Shown here: positions 1-9,394 of the stretch, piece after piece
How positions within the stretch are numbered: position 1 is the first letter of the stretch
Layout of the letters: every line of letters starts with the position of its first letter
NCBI GenBank assembly: GCA_035468985.1
Contig: DATISF010000043.1
Coordinates: 62,001 to 126,000 of the forward strand
DNA from: DASVHS01 sp035468985
Lineage (GTDB): Bacteria; Acidobacteriota; Thermoanaerobaculia; Gp7-AA8
Reading direction: 5' to 3'
DNA: 64,000 nt
Program-made: the position numbers and the translations under genes
Notes under the pieces: model-generated
What the model saw: the letters and a program-made list of their open reading frames with translations, nothing else
Told to the model about the DNA's origin: nothing
The model's database searches: none

Positions 1-1
1 G

Positions 2-3000
2 AAAGGCGCATACCTCATCGTCGTGCGCGCGATCATCAGTCCGACGTGCTCGACACGTTCGGGACCGATCAAGCTGACGGTCGGCGTTCCGCAGCCGCAG
101 TGTGGAACCGGCAGCATCGATCTCAGCGCACCCTCGAATGGCACGACGAGCTCGTCGCCGGTTCGCTTCGCGTGGTCGGCGCTCACCGGAGCGAAGGCGT
201 ATCGACTCTGGTTCGGCGTCGACGGCGTGGCACCGACGATCATCGCGCGGACGACGGACACGAGCGTCTCGCAGTCCCTGCCGAGCGGCTCGGCGACCTG
301 GTTCGTCGAGGCGCTCTTCGACGATTGCCCGTCGATCTTCTCCGGCCGCGGCACATTCACCGTCTCGAAGTCGGCGAGCTGCAGCAGCGAGGCGGCCACG
401 CTCGTCTCGCCGTCAGGCGCCACCGTCCTCAGTCCGCTCACGCTCGACTGGAACGAGGTCGCGGGAGCGATCGGCTATCGCATCTGGGTCGGCTCCGCCG
501 GCCAGTTCGTCCAGGCCGGCTTCACCGTCCTGACGCAGATGAAGGTGTCGCTCGCGCCGGGAGCGTACTCCTGGTACGTCGACACGCTGTTCAGCGGATG
601 CCCCGCCATCCCGTCGCAGCCGGCGACCTTCACGATTCCCGATGCAGGCACGAGCTGCAGCGGCCAGGCTCCGTCGATCATCACGCCGGCACCGGGTTCG
701 ACCGCGCCATCCCCTGTGACATTCAGCTGGACGCCGGTGGCCGCCGCCACGCAGTACCGCGTCTTCGCTTCGCTCAACGGCGGAAGCCTGCAACTCCTCG
801 GCTCGACGGCAGACACGACCCTGAAGATCTCCCTTCCGCCCGGAGATATCGTCTGGCTCGTCGAGGCGACGTTCAAAGGCTGTCCGGCAACGCGTTCCGC
901 CGCGGGCCGGTTTACCGTTCCACGCGCGGCCAACTGTCCGACGGGCAAACCGCAACTGATCTCACCCTCCGATGGAGCGGACAACGTAACCAGTCCTGTG
1001 ACTCTGTCGTGGTCCCCGGTGAGCAATGCCCTTCGCTACATCGTCGTCACCCGCGCGCGCAACGGCGCGCCCACCGTCCTCGGCGAAACGGCTGCAACGC
1101 AACTGCAGCGCGACCTTCCCGCCGAATCGGTCGAATGGTACGTGATTGCTCTCGGAGCGGGATGCGATCCCGTGCTCTCGGACAAGGCCACGTTCACCAT
1201 CCCCGTTCCGCCGGGATGCACGACCCGTCGTCCGCACCCGCTCGCTCCCGCGGACGACTCGATCAACATCGCGTCGCCGGTTCACTTCGCATGGACGAAG
1301 TCACCGGGCGCCTCTTTTTATCGCCTCTTTGCGGGCGCGCCGGGCGAAGAGCCGTTGCTCGTTGGAACCACGAACATCACGGAATTCACGGCGGCAATGC
1401 CGGCCGGGCCGACTCGCTGGTTCGTTCAGGCCGTGTTCGACTCATGCCCGTCGCTCTTCTCGGCGCGCAACGACGTGACGGTGGCCTCGAAGCCCGCTGC
1501 CTGCACGACTCCCGAGCGGCCGGTCGCGCATGTCGTCGCGCAGGTCCTTTCCGGCTCCGAATACAACACCCGCTGGACAGGCGTGACCAACACCAGCGTG
1601 TATGAGGTGCAGGAATCGCCGAAAGCCGACTTCTCCAACGCGACGACGCAGACCTTGACCGGCGTGAGCGCGACGTTCTCGCACACCGTGACCACTCCGG
1701 CCGTTTTCTACTATCGCGTTCGCGCCATCAGCTCGTGCAGCGATGATCGCAGCGCGTTCTCGAGGGCTGTCTCCACGCGCGTCATCCCGCCGAATACGCG
1801 CGACGCCAAAACGCGCGGCACGGTTGAAATGGGCGCGCAGAACCTCGTGGTGCAGACTCTTACGATCCCCGGTTCGTCGACGCAAACGAGTTTCGTCGCC
1901 ACGACGGACAAGCCCTGGCTCACGGTCTCTCCGTCGTCCGGCGCCGTCCCTCCGGGCGGCGTGACGCTGAACGTCCTCTCCGATCCGAAGGCCCTCAACG
2001 TGGGCGCAAACCAGGGAACCGTTCGAATCACGTACGCGCAGCCGGGCGGCAGCGGCATCGAGCCGAATGCCACCACGCCGCCGACGGCGATCCCGATCTC
2101 GATCAGCCTCGTCACGCCGGTCGCACCCGACACGAAGGCATCGCCACCGCCCGACTCGCTGATCATCCCCGCCGTTGCCCATGCCGCCGGCGCGAATCAA
2201 TCGCAGTTCCAGTCGGACGTCCGGCTGGCGAACCTCTCCTCGCAGGCGCAGAGCTATCTCATCAACTTCACGCCGACGGCGACGGACGGAACACAAACCG
2301 GCACGACGACGACGATCCAGGTCGATCCCGGCCAGACCGCGGCGCTCGACGACCTGCTGTCCAGCTTCTTCGGCACCGCCGCGGATGGCAGCGCGGCGGG
2401 CATGCTCGAGATCCGGCCGATCGCCACCACTTCGTCATCGAGCATCTTCAGCGCCGTTCCGAACAGCGCGCTTGCCAGCATCGCCTCGAGCCGCACCTAC
2501 AACGTCACATCGCAGGGAACGTTCGGCCAGTTCATCCCGGCCGTCCCGTTCTCGCAGTTCGTCGGGAAGGGCAGCATCCTCTCCCTGCAGCAGATCGCAC
2601 AATCGTCCGCGTACCGGACGAACTTCGGGCTGCTCGAGGCCTCGGGCGAGCCCGCGACGGTCGTCCTGCACGTCTACGACAAGTCCGGCAATCTGCTCGC
2701 CGACATCCCCGAGTCGCTCCTGCCCTCCGAGCACCTGGCGCTCAACGGACTGCTCTCCGCGAACAACATCACGCTCGACGACGGCCGTGTGGAAGTCGAA
2801 GTCACCTCCTCGACGGGCAAGGTGTCCGCGTACGCATCGGTTCTCGACAACCTGTCGAACGATCCGCTGCTCGTTTCGCCGGTCCTGAAGTCGGCCGTGT
2901 CGTCGAATCGGTACACGATCCCGGGCGTCGCCTACACGAACGGAATCGCGAACTGGCGCAGCGACGTCCGCCTCTACAACGCCGGAGCGAACAGCGTAAG

Positions 3001-3586
3001 CGCCACCCTCTTGTTCTATCCGCAGGGCGCACCTGCCTCGCCGCAGGCACGCACGGTCAACATTGCGGCCGGGGAGACCAAGGGCCTCGACAACATTCTC
3101 AACACGACCTTCGGCATCACCGATCCGAGCGCGGGCGGTTCGATTCTCGTGACCACGCCTTCGGCAAGCAGCATCATCGCCAGCGCCCGCACCTACACGC
3201 CGGTCGATGTCGGAACGGTGGGACAGTTCATCCCGGCAGTCACCGCGGCCGATTCCGTCGGCGCCGGCGATCGTTCGCTGCAACTCCTGCAACTCGAGAG
3301 CTCGGATGCGTTCCGCACCAACATCGGACTCGTCGAGACCACGGGGAGCTCAGCCGTTGCCGAAGTGTCACTGATTCTGCCCGATTCGAAGGTCACTCCC
3401 GTGATCTCCTTCACACTCGCCGCGAACGAATTCGTGCAATTTCCACTTTCCGCATTTGGACTCACGGACTCGATTTACAACGCGCGTGTATCCATCCATG
3501 TCATAGACGGAAGTGGGAAAGTAGCAGCGTATGGCTCTTTGGTCGACAATCTCAGCAAGGACCCGACTTATGTTCCGGCTCAATAA
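2..3586 (+). CDS. Large secreted multi-domain beta protein (5' end outside window)
   Basis: The frame is open from the first bases, so the start and any signal peptide lie upstream. About 1194 residues are visible. Five tandem modules of about 93 residues cover roughly residues 30-505. Each has an SPV-x-F/L-x-W strand, a Y-R-L/V-W/F strand, a W-x-V strand and a Cys pair (one at the module start, one in a GCP or DCP motif), which suggests one disulfide per module. An FN3-like domain (about 510-605) and a BACON-like domain (WLTVSPSSG motif, about 610-700) follow. Two copies of a C-terminal beta domain come last, each opening with an IP-x-V-A or IPGVAY strand and an SDVRL motif. The protein is probably extracellular or on the cell surface. 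The next gene is a paralogue whose start overlaps this 3' end. The domain names come from motif resemblance only, and the function is unknown. Confidence 0.85.
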   Translation, partial: KGAYLIVVRAIISPTCSTRSGPIKLTVGVPQPQCGTGSIDLSAPSNGTTSSSPVRFAWSALTGAKAYRLWFGVDGVAPTIIARTTDTSVSQSLPSGSATWFVEALFDDCPSIFSGRGTFTVSKSASCSSEAATLVSPSGATVLSPLTLDWNEVAGAIGYRIWVGSAGQFVQAGFTVLTQMKVSLAPGAYSWYVDTLFSGCPAIPSQPATFTIPDAGTSCSGQAPSIITPAPGSTAPSPVTFSWTPVAAATQYRVFASLNGGSLQLLGSTADTTLKISLPPGDIVWLVEATFKGCPATRSAAGRFTVPRAANCPTGKPQLISPSDGADNVTSPVTLSWSPVSNALRYIVVTRARNGAPTVLGETAATQLQRDLPAESVEWYVIALGAGCDPVLSDKATFTIPVPPGCTTRRPHPLAPADDSINIASPVHFAWTKSPGASFYRLFAGAPGEEPLLVGTTNITEFTAAMPAGPTRWFVQAVFDSCPSLFSARNDVTVASKPAACTTPERPVAHVVAQVLSGSEYNTRWTGVTNTSVYEVQESPKADFSNATTQTLTGVSATFSHTVTTPAVFYYRVRAISSCSDDRSAFSRAVSTRVIPPNTRDAKTRGTVEMGAQNLVVQTLTIPGSSTQTSFVATTDKPWLTVSPSSGAVPPGGVTLNVLSDPKALNVGANQGTVRITYAQPGGSGIEPNATTPPTAIPISISLVTPVAPDTKASPPPDSLIIPAVAHAAGANQSQFQSDVRLANLSSQAQSYLINFTPTATDGTQTGTTTTIQVDPGQTAALDDLLSSFFGTAADGSAAGMLEIRPIATTSSSSIFSAVPNSALASIASSRTYNVTSQGTFGQFIPAVPFSQFVGKGSILSLQQIAQSSAYRTNFGLLEASGEPATVVLHVYDKSGNLLADIPESLLPSEHLALNGLLSANNITLDDGRVEVEVTSSTGKVSAYASVLDNLSNDPLLVSPVLKSAVSSNRYTIPGVAYTNGIANWRSDVRLYNAGANSVSATLLFYPQGAPASPQARTVNIAAGETKGLDNILNTTFGITDPSAGGSILVTTPSASSIIASARTYTPVDVGTVGQFIPAVTAADSVGAGDRSLQLLQLESSDAFRTNIGLVETTGSSAVAEVSLILPDSKVTPVISFTLAANEFVQFPLSAFGLTDSIYNARVSIHVIDGSGKVAAYGSLVDNLSKDPTYVPAQ

Positions 3587-6500
3587 GCGGAGCGCCGTAT
3601 TTGCGGCGCTCGTCGCGCTGGCCCTGTTCGCGGCGCCCGGTTACGCACAGTGCCCGCTGGCGGCACCGACCCCGGTCTCGCCGGCCAACGGCGCGACAGG
3701 AGTCCAGAGCAGCGTGACGTTCACCTGGACCGCGGTTCAGGGTGCGACCAGCTACGAGGTCTGGGCATCGGCCGACGGCGTCAACTTCGTCCAACTGGGC
3801 ACTTCGAGCACGACGACACTGATTTCCGACATCTACAGCGGAATCAACGTCGAGTGGTACGTCGTCTCGGTCAACAGCAGCTGCAAGAGCCTCGAGTCAT
3901 TCCACTTCCGATTCAGCACGGGCGGATGCACCGGTCCGGCGACCGATCTGATCTTTCCCGAGGACGGCAATACCTTCGTCTCCTCGCCCGTCCGTTTCTT
4001 CTGGAGCTCCGTGCCTTCCGCGGACTTCTACCGGTTGTGGATCAACCAGTGGGATGCTGACGCCAAGGAATGGCTCGGCTGGGAATATTGGGACGAGACG
4101 TACCGGACCGAGTCGCGGATCTACCTCGAGCCGAGGTATTACGCATGGGAGATCGAGACGGTATTCGCGGACTGCGACTCCAACTACTCCGAACCCAATA
4201 TCTTTCTGGTTCCGCAGGCGGCGAACTGCCCGACGGAAAAGCCGAAGATCCTGACGCCGGCCAGCGGAAGCTCGACGAAGTCGCCGGTGACGCTGTCGTG
4301 GTCCGCACTGCCGGGCGCGATCAACTACGAGGTGTGGGCGTCGCTCGATAACGGCGATCTGCAATTCGTCGATGAGACGCCGTCGAATTCGATGGTGGTC
4401 TACGTCGGCTACGGACACGTCGAATGGCTCGTGGTCGCCCAGTTCAACGGATGCAACGACGCGATCTCTGACACCGCGACGTTCGATGTCGCGTACGACC
4501 CGGCGTGCGATCACTACGCGCCATACCCCATCGTTCCCGCTTACGGCGTGAACAACGCACCGACAAGGCTCGACTTCGTGTGGACTCCGGTCGACGGAGC
4601 CTCGCGCTACAACGTCTGGGCGTCGGTGAATGAAGGTGACGCCTTCATCGTCGGTTCAACCACCAACACGCGGCTGTCGGCGGATGTCCAGGCCGGAGTG
4701 ATCGCCTGGGCCGTGGAAGCCGAATTCAACGGCTGCTCGCCGACGCTGTCGCCGGTCTCGGTCTTTGTGGCCGAGAACGCCACGGCCTGCACTCCACCGG
4801 CCGCGCCGGACATCTACATCAGTCCAGCCGCGACATCGGGCGACCAGTTCTTCATCCTCTGGAGCCCGGGCACCAACACGTCCGGGTTCGAGCTGCAGGA
4901 ATCGACCGATCCATCATTTGCCGGCGCGAACACGCGCGCAGTGAACGATGTCCTCATCGGACTGAGCCATCAGGTCACCACGCCGACGCGCTACTACTAT
5001 CGCGTCCGATCGAAGAGCAACTGCAACGCTGGCGACGGACCGTACTCCGATGCCGCATCGATCGTCGTGCAGCCGCTCGTCGCGCAGACCGGCGACCGCG
5101 CCGGAACGATCGCCGCGTACGGAACGCAGGCGGGCGTCATTCAGAAGATTCACATCCCCGGATCGGCCAGCGGGCCGAGCGCCGAATCGCGTGGACTCGC
5201 GCAAGGCTTCACGGCCACGGCCGACGAACCATGGATCACCATCACTCCGTCGAGCGGCACGATTCCGCCCGAGGGAATCGATCTCACGATCACCAGCGAT
5301 CCCCGCAAGCTGGCGGTCGGGACGAGCACCGCCACCGTCCGCATCACCACGACCGCCTCGGCCGGAACGCCGACGTCGGTTCCCGTCTCGATCAGTCTCG
5401 TCACGCCGGTGTCGCCCGATGCCGGAACCTCTCCGCAGCCGAATTCGCTGATCATCCCCGCCGTCGGCCACGCCGCCGGCGCCGGAACGACGTTCGAGTC
5501 GGACGTGCGCATCACCAACACCTCCGCGCAGGCGATGAAGTACCTGCTCAACTTCACGCCGACCCGGTCCGACGGCACGAAGAGCGGCCAGCAGGCCACG
5601 ATCCAGATCGATGCCGGAGAGACCACCGCGCTCAACGACATCCTGAAGAACTTCTTCGGCTTCGCGGGCGCGAACGACAGCGTTCTCGGCGTTCTGGAGA
5701 TCCGCCCGATCTCTTCGGTCTCTTCGTCCAACGGCTCGCAGGGCAACGTCACGTTCGCGTCGAGCCGCACGTTCGCAGTCGCTCCCCAGGGAACATACGG
5801 ACAGTACATCCCCGCGATTCCGTTCTCGTCATTCATCGGACGAGACTCGCGTATCACGCTCTCGCAGATCGCCAACGCCGGCGGATATCGCACCAACCTC
5901 GGCCTCGTCGAGGCGGCCGGCGAATCGGCCACCGTTCACTTCACGGTTCGCAATGCCGCGGGCGCGGTCGTTTCGGAATTCGACAAGAACCTCATGCCCG
6001 GCGAGCACCAGCAGTTCGCGCTCGATTCGCCCGTCGACAACGGCCGGATCGAGGCGACGGTGACCTCGCTGTCCGGAAAGGTGACCGCGTACGCTTCCGT
6101 CGTCGACAACAAGACCAATGACCCGATGCTGATCCTGCCGGTGAATACGGCAAACATCTCCGCGAGTCGTTACGTTCTGCCGGGGATGGCGCAGACCTCG
6201 GGCGCCACGAACTGGCGCAGCGACGTCCGCCTCCTGAACGCCGGTTCGTCACCCGCGCAGGCAACGATCTCGTTCTACACCATCGGCAGCACGACCCCCG
6301 AAACGGTGACCAGGACGATCGAGGCCGGGCAGATGCTCGTGTTCGACGAGGCCCTCCGATCGTTGTTTGGAAAATCGAACGACGCGGGCGCGATTGTCGT
6401 CGGCACGACATCCGACTCGAAGATCGTCGCATCGGCGCGAACGTACAATCAGACGGCGACCGGAACGTACGGCCAGTTCATCCCTGGCCTCACGGCCGGC

Positions 6501-6839
6501 GATGGCGTCGGCAAGGATGACCGCGCGCTGCAGGTGCTGCAGGTGGAGTCGTCCGATCGTTTCCGCACGAATCTCGGTCTGGTCGAGCTGACCGGCAAAG
6601 AGGTGAACCTCGAGATCGCCGCCTACACGCCCGACTCGAAGGTGTCGGTGTATATACCGTGGCACCTCGGCCCGAACGAATTCGTTCAGATCAACGACAT
6701 CCTGGGGCGCATGGGCATCCCGAAGGCCTACAACGCCCGCATCTCGATGAGGGTCACCGGTGGCGACGGCAAGATCAGCGGTTACGCATCGCTCATCGAT
6801 AACCGCACGCAGGATCCGACCTACGTGCCCGCTCAGTAA
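3570..6839 (+). CDS. Secreted multi-domain beta protein, paralogue of the upstream gene
   Basis: This is 1089 residues from the ATG at 3570, which overlaps the upstream stop by 17 bases and has AAGGA 8 bases before it. A clear signal peptide (about residues 1-27, ending GYA-Q) supports this start over one 39 bases upstream. The layout copies the neighbour with four instead of five Cys-paired modules: modules about 28-400, FN3-like about 405-500, BACON-like (WITITPSSG) about 510-610, then two C-terminal SDVRL domains. Both proteins end in the same DPTYVPAQ sequence. The pair looks like a tandem duplication followed by gain or loss of a module. It is probably surface-exposed or secreted, perhaps for adhesion or polymer binding. 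No catalytic motif was seen. Confidence 0.88.
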   Translation: MFRLNKRSAVFAALVALALFAAPGYAQCPLAAPTPVSPANGATGVQSSVTFTWTAVQGATSYEVWASADGVNFVQLGTSSTTTLISDIYSGINVEWYVVSVNSSCKSLESFHFRFSTGGCTGPATDLIFPEDGNTFVSSPVRFFWSSVPSADFYRLWINQWDADAKEWLGWEYWDETYRTESRIYLEPRYYAWEIETVFADCDSNYSEPNIFLVPQAANCPTEKPKILTPASGSSTKSPVTLSWSALPGAINYEVWASLDNGDLQFVDETPSNSMVVYVGYGHVEWLVVAQFNGCNDAISDTATFDVAYDPACDHYAPYPIVPAYGVNNAPTRLDFVWTPVDGASRYNVWASVNEGDAFIVGSTTNTRLSADVQAGVIAWAVEAEFNGCSPTLSPVSVFVAENATACTPPAAPDIYISPAATSGDQFFILWSPGTNTSGFELQESTDPSFAGANTRAVNDVLIGLSHQVTTPTRYYYRVRSKSNCNAGDGPYSDAASIVVQPLVAQTGDRAGTIAAYGTQAGVIQKIHIPGSASGPSAESRGLAQGFTATADEPWITITPSSGTIPPEGIDLTITSDPRKLAVGTSTATVRITTTASAGTPTSVPVSISLVTPVSPDAGTSPQPNSLIIPAVGHAAGAGTTFESDVRITNTSAQAMKYLLNFTPTRSDGTKSGQQATIQIDAGETTALNDILKNFFGFAGANDSVLGVLEIRPISSVSSSNGSQGNVTFASSRTFAVAPQGTYGQYIPAIPFSSFIGRDSRITLSQIANAGGYRTNLGLVEAAGESATVHFTVRNAAGAVVSEFDKNLMPGEHQQFALDSPVDNGRIEATVTSLSGKVTAYASVVDNKTNDPMLILPVNTANISASRYVLPGMAQTSGATNWRSDVRLLNAGSSPAQATISFYTIGSTTPETVTRTIEAGQMLVFDEALRSLFGKSNDAGAIVVGTTSDSKIVASARTYNQTATGTYGQFIPGLTAGDGVGKDDRALQVLQVESSDRFRTNLGLVELTGKEVNLEIAAYTPDSKVSVYIPWHLGPNEFVQINDILGRMGIPKAYNARISMRVTGGDGKISGYASLIDNRTQDPTYVPAQ

Positions 6840-6852
6840 CGCGCCACGCCAG

Positions 6853-6893
6853 GTGTTCCTCCGTATAATGCCGCGCGCAATTCGGAGGAACAC
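6853..6893 (+). promoter_or_regulatory. Perfect 11-bp inverted repeat enclosing a TATAAT box and ending at the lpdA start
   Basis: The left arm GTGTTCCTCCG (6853-6863) is exactly repeated in reverse complement at 6883-6893. The 19-base loop begins with TATAAT (6864-6869). The right arm contains the GGAGG ribosome binding site (6884-6888) and stops at the TTG start codon (6894). If TATAAT is the -10 box, transcription starts inside the loop and the repeat acts as a DNA operator. If transcription starts further upstream, the repeat would fold and hide the ribosome binding site. No good -35 box was seen. Confidence 0.55.
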
Positions 6894-8294
6894 TTGGCAG
6901 ATCAGCAATACGACGTGGTAGTGATCGGCAGCGGGCCGGGCGGATACGTGGCCGGGATTCGCGCCGGTCAGCTCGGGATGAAAGTCGCGGTGATCGAGAA
7001 GGATCCGTTCATCGGCGGCACCTGCACACACCGCGGATGCATCCCGACCAAAGCTCTTCTGGCGAACGCCGAAGTGTGGGACAAGATCCAGAAGGCAAAG
7101 GAGTTCGGGATCACGGTCGGCGACGTCCGGCTCGACTTCAAGGCCGGCCAGGATCGGAAGCAGGCCGTCGTCGACAAGAACGCGAAGGGCATCGAATTCC
7201 TCTTCAAGAAGAACAAGGTCGATCGCATCACCGGCTTCGGCAAGATCGCCGGCAAAGGCATCGTCGAGGTGCAGGGCGAGGGTGGCGCGCAGCGCCTCAA
7301 CGCGAAGAACATCATCCTGGCGATGGGCTCGACACCGAAGGACCTTCCCCACATCAAAGCCGACGGCAAGCGGATCATCAATTCCGACCACATCCTGAAG
7401 CTGGCCGAGGTCCCGAAGTCGATGCTGGTGATCGGCGCGGGAGCGGTCGGGTGCGAGTTCGCATCGATTTTCTCCCGCTTCGGCACGAAGACCACGATCG
7501 TCGAAGTCCTGCCGCAGCTCCTGCCCCTCGAGGATGAGGAGATCGCCAAGGAGTTCACCCGGAATTTCAAGAAGAAGGGGATCGACGTCTACACCGACGC
7601 CAAGGTCCTTTCGTGCGAGGTTGGTGCGAATGGCGTGAAGACGGTCGTCGAGACCAAGGGCAAACAGCAGACGATCGAGACCGAGATCGTGCTCTCCGCA
7701 ACCGGCCGCCGCCCCGTCACCGAGAACTGCGGACTCGACAAGACGAAAGTGCAGCTCGATCAACGCGGTTTCGTGCAGGTCGACCCGTTCATGCGCACTG
7801 CCGAGCCGAATGTCTACGCCATCGGCGACATCGTCCCCACTCCCGCCCTCGCCCACTGCGCATCGGCGGAAGGCATCCTGGCCATCGAGCACATGAAGGG
7901 TCTCGACGTCCGTCCGATCAACTACGACCACGTCCCGAACTGCACGTACACCGATCCCGAAGTGGCGTCCGTCGGTCTGACCGAGAAAAAGGCCAGGGAG
8001 CGCGGCTACGACGTGAAAGTCGGTAAGTTCCCGTTCACCGCGAACTCGAAGGCCCGCATCATCGGCGAGTCGGGCGGTCTCGTGAAGATCGTCTCCGACA
8101 AGAAATACGACGAGCTCCTCGGCATGCACATCTGCGGGCCGCACGCCACGGAGCTGATCGTCGAGGCGTGTGCGGCGCTGGAGCTCGAAGCGACCGCCGA
8201 GTCGATCGCCAAGACCATCCACGCCCATCCGACGCTCTCCGAGGCCATCATGGAAGCGGCCGAAGACGTGGCAGGGCATTCCATTCACCAGTGA
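6894..8294 (+). CDS. lpdA: Dihydrolipoyl dehydrogenase (E3)
   Basis: This is a 466-residue flavoprotein that reoxidises the dihydrolipoyl groups of E2 and passes the electrons to NAD+. The FAD-binding motif GSGPGG is near residues 12-17. The redox disulfide is in GGTCTHRGCIP (Cys44, Cys49). The NAD-binding motif GAGAVG lies near residue 180, and the C-terminal HAHPTLSE carries the catalytic His. The start is TTG at 6894, five bases after GGAGG. It is the first gene of an E3-E1 alpha-E1 beta cluster and overlaps E1 alpha by four bases, so the two are translationally coupled. The inverted repeat upstream may control it. Length and motifs are normal for the family. Confidence 0.96.
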   Translation: MADQQYDVVVIGSGPGGYVAGIRAGQLGMKVAVIEKDPFIGGTCTHRGCIPTKALLANAEVWDKIQKAKEFGITVGDVRLDFKAGQDRKQAVVDKNAKGIEFLFKKNKVDRITGFGKIAGKGIVEVQGEGGAQRLNAKNIILAMGSTPKDLPHIKADGKRIINSDHILKLAEVPKSMLVIGAGAVGCEFASIFSRFGTKTTIVEVLPQLLPLEDEEIAKEFTRNFKKKGIDVYTDAKVLSCEVGANGVKTVVETKGKQQTIETEIVLSATGRRPVTENCGLDKTKVQLDQRGFVQVDPFMRTAEPNVYAIGDIVPTPALAHCASAEGILAIEHMKGLDVRPINYDHVPNCTYTDPEVASVGLTEKKARERGYDVKVGKFPFTANSKARIIGESGGLVKIVSDKKYDELLGMHICGPHATELIVEACAALELEATAESIAKTIHAHPTLSEAIMEAAEDVAGHSIHQ

Positions 8295-9394
8295 CCGAGG
8301 TCCTCACCACGACCAACACGCACGGGCTCTCCAGGGACGAGCTGCTCGAGATCGATTACTACCTCCGCCTCACGCGCACGCTCGAGGAGCGCCTGGTTGC
8401 GCTCTTCCGCCAGACGAGGGTGATCGGCGGCCTCTATCGATCGCTGGGACAGGAAGGCGAATCCGTCGCGGCCGCGTATGCCCTCGAGTACGAGAAGGGT
8501 GACGTCGTGCAGCCGCTGATCCGCAACCTGGGATCGATCCTCGTCGCCGGCGCGAAGCCGGTGGACATCCTCAAGCAATACATGGCCAAGGGCGACAGCC
8601 CGACGCGCGGCCGCGAGCTGAACATTCACTTCGGCCATCCGGCCACCGACGGCTTCATCGGCCAGATCTCGATGCTCGGCGACATGATCCCGGTGATGGC
8701 CGGAATCGCGCTGGCGGGACGGATGCAGAAGAAGGAGCTCGTCGGCCTGGCGTTCATCGGCGACGGAGGCTCATCGACCGGGGCGTTCTGGGAAGGGATG
8801 AACTTCGCGTCCGTGCAGAAGCTACCGCTGGTCGTGATCGTCGAGAACAACGGCTACGCGTACTCGACGCCGACGACGAGGCAGAGCGCGGTGAAGAGGC
8901 TCGCCGACAAGGCGGTTGGCCTGGGATGCTTCGGCGACACCGTCGACGGCAACGACGTGCTCGCGGTGTACGGCGCGACACGCCGTGCGGTCGAGCGCGC
9001 GCGACACGGCGAGGGCGTCACGCTCCTCGAAGTGAAAACGTTCCGCATGAAGGGACACGCCGAGCACGACAACCAGGCCTACGTTCCGCCCGAAATGATC
9101 GAGGAGTGGAAGGCGAAGGACCCGATCCCCCGCTTTGAGCGCGTGCTTCTCGATATCGGCGCCGCAAAGACCGAGGACTTCGAATCGATCCAGCACAGGG
9201 TGAAGAGTGAAGTCGATGCGGCCACCGACGAAGCCGAGCGTTCGCCGATGCCGCAGCCGGACGAAGTGGCGAGAGGTCTGTTCGCGGGCGACGGATATTG
9301 GGATCAACCGAATTCCGAATCCCGAATCCCGGATCCCGAATCCCGGATCCCGGATCCCGAATCCCGAATCCCGAATCCCGAAAACAATGCCTGA
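8291..9394 (+). CDS. 2-oxo acid dehydrogenase E1 component, alpha subunit
   Basis: This is 367 residues and forms, with E1 beta, the thiamine-diphosphate enzyme that decarboxylates the 2-oxo acid. The thiamine motif runs from GDGGSSTGAFWEG to VVENN-like IVENNGYAYS. The GTG at 8291 overlaps the lpdA stop (GTGA). The first conserved segment (LSRDELLEIDYYLRL) follows a few residues later, which supports this start. Pyruvate and branched-chain 2-oxo acids cannot be told apart here. The last 20 or so residues are not family sequence: they are a seven-residue repeat (ESRIPDP or ESRIPNP) encoded by a heptamer DNA array, which also runs up to the E1 beta start. Confidence 0.93.
   Translation: MTEVLTTTNTHGLSRDELLEIDYYLRLTRTLEERLVALFRQTRVIGGLYRSLGQEGESVAAAYALEYEKGDVVQPLIRNLGSILVAGAKPVDILKQYMAKGDSPTRGRELNIHFGHPATDGFIGQISMLGDMIPVMAGIALAGRMQKKELVGLAFIGDGGSSTGAFWEGMNFASVQKLPLVVIVENNGYAYSTPTTRQSAVKRLADKAVGLGCFGDTVDGNDVLAVYGATRRAVERARHGEGVTLLEVKTFRMKGHAEHDNQAYVPPEMIEEWKAKDPIPRFERVLLDIGAAKTEDFESIQHRVKSEVDAATDEAERSPMPQPDEVARGLFAGDGYWDQPNSESRIPDPESRIPDPESRIPNPENNA
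9310..9379 (+). repeat. Heptamer array (GAATCCC/GGATCCC) at the 3' end of the E1 alpha gene
   Basis: Nine consecutive perfect units of G-A/G-ATCCC occupy 9317-9379, preceded by one imperfect unit (GAATTCC, 9310-9316). Three heptamers equal 21 bases, so the coding frame sees a seven-residue peptide repeat. The array ends seven bases before the E1 beta ATG. A short related array lies at 40903-40923 in the other orientation. Confidence 0.95.

Noticed and set aside
6249..8288. Long open frame on the minus strand opposite lpdA
   Set aside because: It is antisense to a clear E3 gene; in GC-rich DNA the complementary frame of a coding region is often open, and the translation has no family motifs.
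9310..9379. Heptamer arrays as a possible CRISPR or minisatellite gene
   Set aside because: Units are 7 bases with no spacers, so it is not a CRISPR array.
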